From an uncultured Actinomycetes bacterium (GTDB lineage: Bacteria > Actinomycetota > Actinomycetes > Nanopelagicales > Nanopelagicaceae), in contig CAIKCJ010000039.1 in the NCBI GenBank assembly GCA_903825945.1, forward strand, positions 1 through 62,212: DNA of 62,212 bases, read 5' to 3'. Positions 56,989 through 62,212 of the stretch are shown piece by piece. The notes below the pieces were generated by a model. The model saw nothing but the letters and a program-made list of their open reading frames with translations, was not told where the DNA came from and searched no databases. The stretch's first letter is position 1. Each line of letters begins with the position of its first letter. A program made the position numbers and the translations under genes.

Positions 56989-58833
56989 ATGGCTAAAGCC
57001 GTAGGAATTGATCTAGGAACAACAAATAGCTGCGTTAGCGTGCTCGAAGGCGGCGAACCAACCGTCATCGCCAACGCCGAAGGCGCCCGCACCACCCCAT
57101 CAATCGTCGCCTTTGCGAAGAATGGTGAAGTCTTGGTCGGCGAGACCGCCAAGCGTCAATCTGTCACAAATGTCGATCGCACGATCCGCTCCGTGAAGCG
57201 TCACATGGGTACCAACTGGACCTTCCCAGAGGGTGGCGGGGATATCGATGGCAAGAAGTACACCCCACAAGAGATTTCAGCTCGTATCTTGATGAAGCTC
57301 AAGCGCGATGCCGAGGCATACCTTGGTGACACAGTGACTGATGCAGTTATTACAGTGCCTGCTTACTTCAACGATTCAGAGCGTCAAGCAACAAAGGAAG
57401 CTGGCGAGATCGCAGGACTTAACGTCCTACGTATCGTTAACGAGCCAACAGCTGCTGCATTCGCTTATGGATTTGATAAGGGCGACAAAGAACAGACAAT
57501 CTTGGTCTTCGATCTTGGTGGCGGAACTTTCGACGTATCACTTCTTGAAATGGGTGAAGGCGTCATTGAAGTTAAGGCAACCAACGGTGATAACCACCTC
57601 GGTGGAGATGATTGGGATCAAGCACTTGTTGATCACCTTGTTGCAACATTCAAGTCTGCAAATGGAATTGATTTAACAAAGGATAAGATGGCGATGCAGC
57701 GCGTACGCGAAGCTGCGGAAAAAGCAAAGATCGAACTTTCATCTTCTGCTTCGACATCGATCAACCTTCCTTACATCACTGTTGATGCAGAGAAAAATCC
57801 ATTATTCTTGGACGAGACAATCACACGCGCACAGTTCCAGTCACTGACTGCCAACTTGCTTGCACGTTGCAAGGTCCCATTCCAAACAGTTCTCAAGGAT
57901 GCTGGTATCCCAATCGACAAGATTGACCACGTCGTTCTTGTTGGTGGATCTACTCGTATGCCAGCTGTTGTTGATCTCGTTCGCGAGCTCACAGGCGGCA
58001 AGGAGCCTAACAAGGGTGTTAACCCAGATGAGGTTGTTGCAGTCGGCGCAGCTTTGCAGGCCGGAGTTCTTAAAGGTGAAGTAAAAGACATTCTTCTCCT
58101 CGATGTCACACCACTATCACTTGGTATCGAAACCAAAGGTGGCGTGATGACAAAGTTGATCGAGAAGAACACAACAATCCCAACAAAGCGTTCTGAGATC
58201 TTCACAACTGCTGATGACAATCAGCCAGCTGTACAGATCCACGTCTTCCAAGGTGAGCGCGAGATGGCTTCTGCTAACAAGCGTCTGGGTCAATTCGATC
58301 TCCAAGGAATTGCACCAGCCCCACGCGGAGTGCCACAAATTGAGGTCACATTCGATATCGATGCCAACGGAATCTTGCACGTAGGTGCCAAGGATCTAGG
58401 TACCGGTAAGGAACAGAAGATCACAATCTCTGGCGGATCATCTCTCTCCAAGGAAGAGATCGAGCGCATGGTCAAGGATGCCGAAGCACATGCTGAGGAA
58501 GATAAGACCCGTCGTGAAGAAGCAGAAGCTCGTAACATCGGTGACTCACTTGTCTACCAGACTGAGAAGTTCATCAAGGACAACGAAGAGAAGTTGTCAC
58601 AAGGTGATGCAGCTGCCAAGAAGAGCGAAGTCGATGTTGCACTTGCAGATCTCAAGAGCGCACTAGCTGGAGCAGATATTGCTGCAATCAAGAGTGCGAC
58701 CGAGAAGGTCTCAACACTGAGCCAAGAGATGGGTGCTGCTCTCTATGCAGCTAACCCAGAAGGCGAAGCTGCTGAAGAGAGTGCATCAAACGGCGATAAC
58801 GTCGAAGATGCCGAGATTGTTGACGAGGCATAA
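56989..58833 (+). CDS. dnaK: Hsp70 chaperone DnaK
   Basis: 614 residues. ATPase motifs [22 protein letters not shown] and VGGSTRMP, then the peptide-binding domain and lid. Ends [14 protein letters not shown] precedes the ATG. First gene of the HspR regulon here. Confidence 0.97.
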   Translation: MAKAVGIDLGTTNSCVSVLEGGEPTVIANAEGARTTPSIVAFAKNGEVLVGETAKRQSVTNVDRTIRSVKRHMGTNWTFPEGGGDIDGKKYTPQEISARILMKLKRDAEAYLGDTVTDAVITVPAYFNDSERQATKEAGEIAGLNVLRIVNEPTAAAFAYGFDKGDKEQTILVFDLGGGTFDVSLLEMGEGVIEVKATNGDNHLGGDDWDQALVDHLVATFKSANGIDLTKDKMAMQRVREAAEKAKIELSSSASTSINLPYITVDAEKNPLFLDETITRAQFQSLTANLLARCKVPFQTVLKDAGIPIDKIDHVVLVGGSTRMPAVVDLVRELTGGKEPNKGVNPDEVVAVGAALQAGVLKGEVKDILLLDVTPLSLGIETKGGVMTKLIEKNTTIPTKRSEIFTTADDNQPAVQIHVFQGEREMASANKRLGQFDLQGIAPAPRGVPQIEVTFDIDANGILHVGAKDLGTGKEQKITISGGSSLSKEEIERMVKDAEAHAEEDKTRREEAEARNIGDSLVYQTEKFIKDNEEKLSQGDAAAKKSEVDVALADLKSALAGADIAAIKSATEKVSTLSQEMGAALYAANPEGEAAEESASNGDNVEDAEIVDEA

Positions 58834-58841
58834 GCGAAACC

Positions 58842-59360
58842 ATGACTGATAACAATCTGAATTCGGTTAACCCTGACGAGAGCGCTGAACAAGCGCTCTC
58901 TGATGCGGTTGCAGAAGCGCTCCAACCAGATCCAATCAATGATCTAACACTCGATCTCCAACGCCTCCAAGCGGACTTTGCAAACTATCGCAAGCGAGTT
59001 GATCGCGAACGCGCTGAAGCTACAGAAGTAGTGAGCGCGATGGTGGTTTCCCAGTTCCTCGGAGCACTCGATGATGTTGATCGCGCTGCACAACATGGAG
59101 AACTCACTGGTGGATTTAAGGCAGTAGCCGATCAACTCACCAACACAACATCAAAGCTTGGACTCACACGATTTGAAGAGACACATGTTTCTTTCGATCC
59201 AAATATCCATGAAGCTTTAATGCACGAGACTTCTGATGAAGTAAATGAAACTCTCGTCACCAAAGTATTGCGTCCAGGTTACAAGTTTAAAGAGCGCGTT
59301 ATTCGCCCAGCTCAAGTAATCGTGACTGACCCAGCAACAAGCAACGAAGGAAATAATTAA
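58842..59360 (+). CDS. grpE: Nucleotide exchange factor GrpE
   Basis: 172 residues: coiled coil with LQADFANYRKRVDRERAE (about 44-61), then the beta domain ending KFKERVIRPAQVIVTDP. 8 bases after dnaK and directly abutting dnaJ. Confidence 0.95.
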   Translation: MTDNNLNSVNPDESAEQALSDAVAEALQPDPINDLTLDLQRLQADFANYRKRVDRERAEATEVVSAMVVSQFLGALDDVDRAAQHGELTGGFKAVADQLTNTTSKLGLTRFEETHVSFDPNIHEALMHETSDEVNETLVTKVLRPGYKFKERVIRPAQVIVTDPATSNEGNN

Positions 59361-60269
59361 ATGGCCGCCAAGGACTTATATGAGAAGGACCTGTACAAGG
59401 TCCTTGGCGTCTCTAAAACTGATGATGCCAGCGCTGTAAAGAAGGCGTATCGCAAGCTTGCAAAAGATCTGCATCCCGATAAAACCAAGGGTGATAAGAA
59501 GCTAGAGGATCGCTTCAAAGAAGTATCAGAAGCCTATGAAGTCTTATCTGATCCCAAAAAACGCGCTGAATATGAAGAGATGCGTGAAGCGCTCACCTCC
59601 GGCCGCATGGGTGGAATGGGTGGAACGGGTGGAATGGGCGGCGCGAATCACCAAGACATTTTCGGCGGCGGTGACCCCAACGATATTTTCGCCAATCTTT
59701 TCGGCGGCGGCGCACGTCGCGGACCACGCAGAGGTCAAGACCTTCAGACCGAAACCACAATTTCGTTTCGTGATTCCATCTTTGGACGCGAGATTAATCT
59801 GCGCGTCAACAGCAACTCCATTAGCGCGCGTGTGCCAGCCGGAATTAACGATGGCGCAAAAATCAAACTTAAAGGCCGTGGTGAGATGGCCCAAGGTGGA
59901 CCTGGCGACCTCTATGTAATTGTCCATGTCACTAAGCACCCGGTTTATACGCGCGATGGCGATAACTTACTGATGACACTTCCGGTCACATTTACAGAAG
60001 CAGCTCTCGGTGCAGATATTGCAGTACCTACATTGAGCGGTGAAGAAGTGAAAGTTCGTCTTGCGCCAGGAACACAGAACGGCAAAGTGCTTCGTCTCAA
60101 AGGTCGCGGTATTACTCGCAACCACAACACCGGGGATATGTTGATAACTGTCGACGTTAACGTTCCCCAACGCTTGGATTCGAAAGCAAAGAAAGCGCTT
60201 GAAGAATTTCATGAAGCGACCAAAGATGAAAGTCCACGTAAAGATCTAGCAGAGCGTTCACGCGCATGA
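59361..60269 (+). CDS. dnaJ: DnaJ co-chaperone lacking the zinc finger
   Basis: 302 residues. J domain with HPD (LHPDKT, about residue 37), a Gly/Met-rich linker with repeats of GGMGGT, then the two beta domains. The CxxCxGxG zinc finger is absent and the protein has no Cys at all, so it is a class B (CbpA-like) J protein, although it occupies the dnaJ1 position. It overlaps hspR by 4 bases. Confidence 0.93.
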   Translation: MAAKDLYEKDLYKVLGVSKTDDASAVKKAYRKLAKDLHPDKTKGDKKLEDRFKEVSEAYEVLSDPKKRAEYEEMREALTSGRMGGMGGTGGMGGANHQDIFGGGDPNDIFANLFGGGARRGPRRGQDLQTETTISFRDSIFGREINLRVNSNSISARVPAGINDGAKIKLKGRGEMAQGGPGDLYVIVHVTKHPVYTRDGDNLLMTLPVTFTEAALGADIAVPTLSGEEVKVRLAPGTQNGKVLRLKGRGITRNHNTGDMLITVDVNVPQRLDSKAKKALEEFHEATKDESPRKDLAERSRA

Positions 60270-60652
60270 GCACACAAGACGAGAACCAACCCGTCGGCGA
60301 TGACGATGGCGTCTATGTCATCTCTGTAGCTGCAGAGCTATCAGGAATGCACCCCCAGACTTTGCGCCAATACGATCGCATGGGTTTGGTCTCACCTGAT
60401 CGCGCGTCCGGTCGAGGCCGACGTTATTCACTTCGCGACATTGCTTCACTTCGCAATATTCAACGTCTCGTCGGCGATGGCATCAATCTTGCAGGAATCA
60501 AACGGATCATCGAGCTGGAGTCGGCTGTCGCAAATATGGCGATCGAGATGGCAAAACTTCGTACCGAAGTTGATGCTCTCATGAAAGTTACGCCAGCAGC
60601 AAAGGCAGCTTCGAAGTCCAACCGGGAATTACCTGCGCCGCAGGAACCTTAA
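60266..60652 (+). CDS. hspR: MerR-family heat-shock repressor HspR
   Basis: 128 residues. Helix-turn-helix VISVAAELSGMHPQTLRQYD, winged region SGRGRRYSLRDI, then a coiled coil (about 85-110). It represses dnaK via HAIR with DnaK as co-repressor (known in Streptomyces). Its 3' end overlaps the DUF1501 gene by 65 bases. Confidence 0.95.
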   Translation: MSTQDENQPVGDDDGVYVISVAAELSGMHPQTLRQYDRMGLVSPDRASGRGRRYSLRDIASLRNIQRLVGDGINLAGIKRIIELESAVANMAIEMAKLRTEVDALMKVTPAAKAASKSNRELPAPQEP

Positions 60653-61823
60653 GCACATCTTCAATCATGGTGGCGTAGACATCTCTGAAATCAGTCGTCA
60701 CAGCCAAATTACCATTCACTAGTTTTGAGAGTGATGGTTGGTCGCCATAGAACTTGCCACCATCAACACCATTACCAATAACAAAGACTGGCCCAGCAGT
60801 TCCGTGATCTGTGCCTTGGGTTCCATTAGCCGCAACCCTGCGTCCAAACTCGCTATAAACAAGCACAATCACATCGTTCTGGCGGTTGGTCCCATGCATC
60901 TGGGAGATAAATCGAGTGACGCTATTAGAGACAGCGCCGAGTAGCGCTGATTGGCCTTTGACTTCATCAGCGTGCGTATCAAAGCCGCCTAATGAGACTG
61001 CCCAGACTTTCGTTGGAGCATTTGCGGCGATTAATTTTGCAACGAGATCTAGTTGTTGTGAGAGTGAAGAATCAGAACCAAATGAACCACCAGCTTGTGT
61101 GGGCAGAGTATCTGCAACAGGAGTTGGCATTTTCAGGATAGGTGTCAAATTCTTACTCAAACCTAAGAAGTCGTGCATCGCTTGTGCAGCCGCTGTTTGT
61201 AGTGGCCCGTCTGTTGGATCAACAACACCAAGTTTTCTTAACTCATACGATGTTGCAACATTAGGAACCACTAATCCACCTAGCGGTAATACCGACCCAA
61301 CTTCCTTTGCACCAGCAAGCAATGGGGGTAAAACAGAACCCAAACCAATTGCATGCATCGGATCATGTGGTTGGGTATCTAACCAGCGACCAATCCAACC
61401 CGTGCGTTGTGATTCATCAGGCGACGCACTCTGCCAAATCGCCATTGAGGTGAAGTGAGAGAGATCGGGAGTGGGATAACCAACTCCGCGAACAATCGCC
61501 AAATCCCCCGCATCCCACAAACTCTTAAATCCAGTCATGGATCCATTGAGTGCTAGCTCTGCATCGAGTGGAATCACCTGGTTATCCGGAATATAAATTC
61601 CAGGGCGAGATTGTTTATAAATCGGATCGGTATGGGGGATTACAGTGTTAAGTCCATCGTTGCCACCATAAAGTGTGACGACTACCAAAATAGGAGTACC
61701 GGTTGGCAGCGGACGAGTTTGACCCGCGTGCACAATATCGGCGAGTGAGAGTTGGGTTGCCACAGTACCTGCGCCGGCTCCGCCCACCATTTGTAAGAAC
61801 TTGCGACGTGAAAGCGTATCCAT
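60588..61823 (-). CDS. DUF1501 exported protein (Tat substrate)
   Basis: 411 residues; twin-arginine signal LSRRKFLQMVGG at 4-15. DUF1501 domain with LYGGNDGLNTVIPHTDP and HFTSMAIWQ near the front, and VYSEFGRRVAANGTQGTDHGT later, which resembles alkaline-phosphatase-fold sequences. DUF1501 and DUF1800 genes are often neighbours; the role is unknown. Ends 65 bases inside hspR on the other strand. Confidence 0.88.
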   Translation of the reverse strand: MDTLSRRKFLQMVGGAGAGTVATQLSLADIVHAGQTRPLPTGTPILVVVTLYGGNDGLNTVIPHTDPIYKQSRPGIYIPDNQVIPLDAELALNGSMTGFKSLWDAGDLAIVRGVGYPTPDLSHFTSMAIWQSASPDESQRTGWIGRWLDTQPHDPMHAIGLGSVLPPLLAGAKEVGSVLPLGGLVVPNVATSYELRKLGVVDPTDGPLQTAAAQAMHDFLGLSKNLTPILKMPTPVADTLPTQAGGSFGSDSSLSQQLDLVAKLIAANAPTKVWAVSLGGFDTHADEVKGQSALLGAVSNSVTRFISQMHGTNRQNDVIVLVYSEFGRRVAANGTQGTDHGTAGPVFVIGNGVDGGKFYGDQPSLSKLVNGNLAVTTDFRDVYATMIEDVLKVPAAQVIPGWTSKLPLLLA

Positions 61824-61834
61824 TGCTCTATCTC

Positions 61835-62212
61835 CTAAGCGTTCACTACATACTCGGGCGAATTAATCGCAATTAAGACCAGTTGCTGTGGATCACTGAG
61901 AACAGTTCGCAATACTGACTTTGTACGATCTGACCACGCAGCTACTCCCAACATATCTGCCAGGAAATCAATACGTGCGTCGGTTGGGCCAATAGCTGCA
62001 AGCGAACTTAAGTCCGCTTTCTGCAGAATGTAATGAGAGAACGATAAGCGCGTCTGAGCGCTGGAGATATTGATCCACGCATCATCTGCGGGCCAACCAC
62101 CTACGTTAGGAGGATTGAGCGGCTCTTGGCTGAGCATCGCTAAATAACGTACAACATTGGCATTGACGGGAAGCGATGAAGGTAAGAGACCGAGTGCTCG
62201 ACACACGCTGAC
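61835..62212 (-). CDS. DUF1800 protein, 5' end outside window
   Basis: C-terminal 126 codons visible, frame open to the edge. DUF1800 signature QEPLNPPNVGGWP near the start of the visible part and the C-terminal LVLIAINSPEYV. Lies 11 bases upstream of the DUF1501 gene; the two are presumably co-transcribed. Confidence 0.85.
   Translation of the reverse strand, partial: VSVCRALGLLPSSLPVNANVVRYLAMLSQEPLNPPNVGGWPADDAWINISSAQTRLSFSHYILQKADLSSLAAIGPTDARIDFLADMLGVAAWSDRTKSVLRTVLSDPQQLVLIAINSPEYVVNA

Overview
The window looks like the replication-origin region of a streamlined actinobacterium of moderate base composition, most likely a freshwater acI / Nanopelagicales-type lineage (inference). The grounds are twofold. 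The gene order matches the conserved actinobacterial origin neighbourhood (pcnA, mutT4-like, DUF6049, murJ, trxB, trxA, cwlM-like, parB, parA, rsmG, jag, yidC, yidD, rnpA, rpmH, dnaA, dnaN, recF, DUF721, gyrB, gyrA, tRNA-Ile, tRNA-Ala, ppiA, rhomboid). The base composition is also visibly lower in GC, and the spacing much tighter, than in classical high-GC actinobacteria. Many neighbouring genes overlap by 1-4 bases. I see no transposase, integrase, CRISPR array or prophage block.

Layout. Positions 1-4.0 kb: an unrecognised partial ORF, a GH32 fructosidase, a Gfo/Idh/MocA oxidoreductase, then a divergent aminopeptidase P. 4.0-8.6 kb (minus): a Sdh1-type succinate dehydrogenase operon running into a holin-like membrane protein and a pair of fluoride channels. 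8.7-11.8 kb (minus): pheA, serS, a HAD phosphatase (apparently with an ATT start) and tRNA-Ser. 11.9-17.5 kb: pstP-pknB, pabA/trpG (minus), crgA and a two-component system. 17.5-22.5 kb (minus): dcd, lemA, htpX and a copper cluster made of two Sco proteins flanking a CopC-CHRD-PCuAC fusion. 22.5-24 kb: an EamA transporter and a beta-carbonic anhydrase. 24-31.1 kb (minus): DUF5318, ponA, a GT87-like protein, rpsF-ssb-rpsR-rplI and dnaB. 31.2-40.9 kb: MFS, pcnA (minus), a Nudix protein, DUF6049, murJ, trxB, trxA, cwlM-like and an aminotransferase. 41-45.7 kb (minus): parB to rpmH. 46-55.6 kb (plus): dnaA to gyrA and two tRNAs. 55.7-60.7 kb (plus): ppiA, rhomboid, dnaK-grpE-dnaJ-hspR. 60.6 kb to the end (minus): a DUF1501/DUF1800 pair.

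Functional picture. Genes left of dnaA mostly read minus and genes right of it plus, so both arms are transcribed away from oriC. DnaA-box-like 9-mers occur on both sides of dnaA and, separately, in a helically phased cluster upstream of dnaB. Two parS sites lie inside the 5' ends of parA and rsmG. Cell-wall control is represented by PknB/PstP, CrgA, MurJ, PonA and a CwlM-like protein whose amidase site looks dead. The most unusual locus is the copper cluster at 17.5-20.4 kb, co-oriented and nearly gap-free with lemA-htpX.
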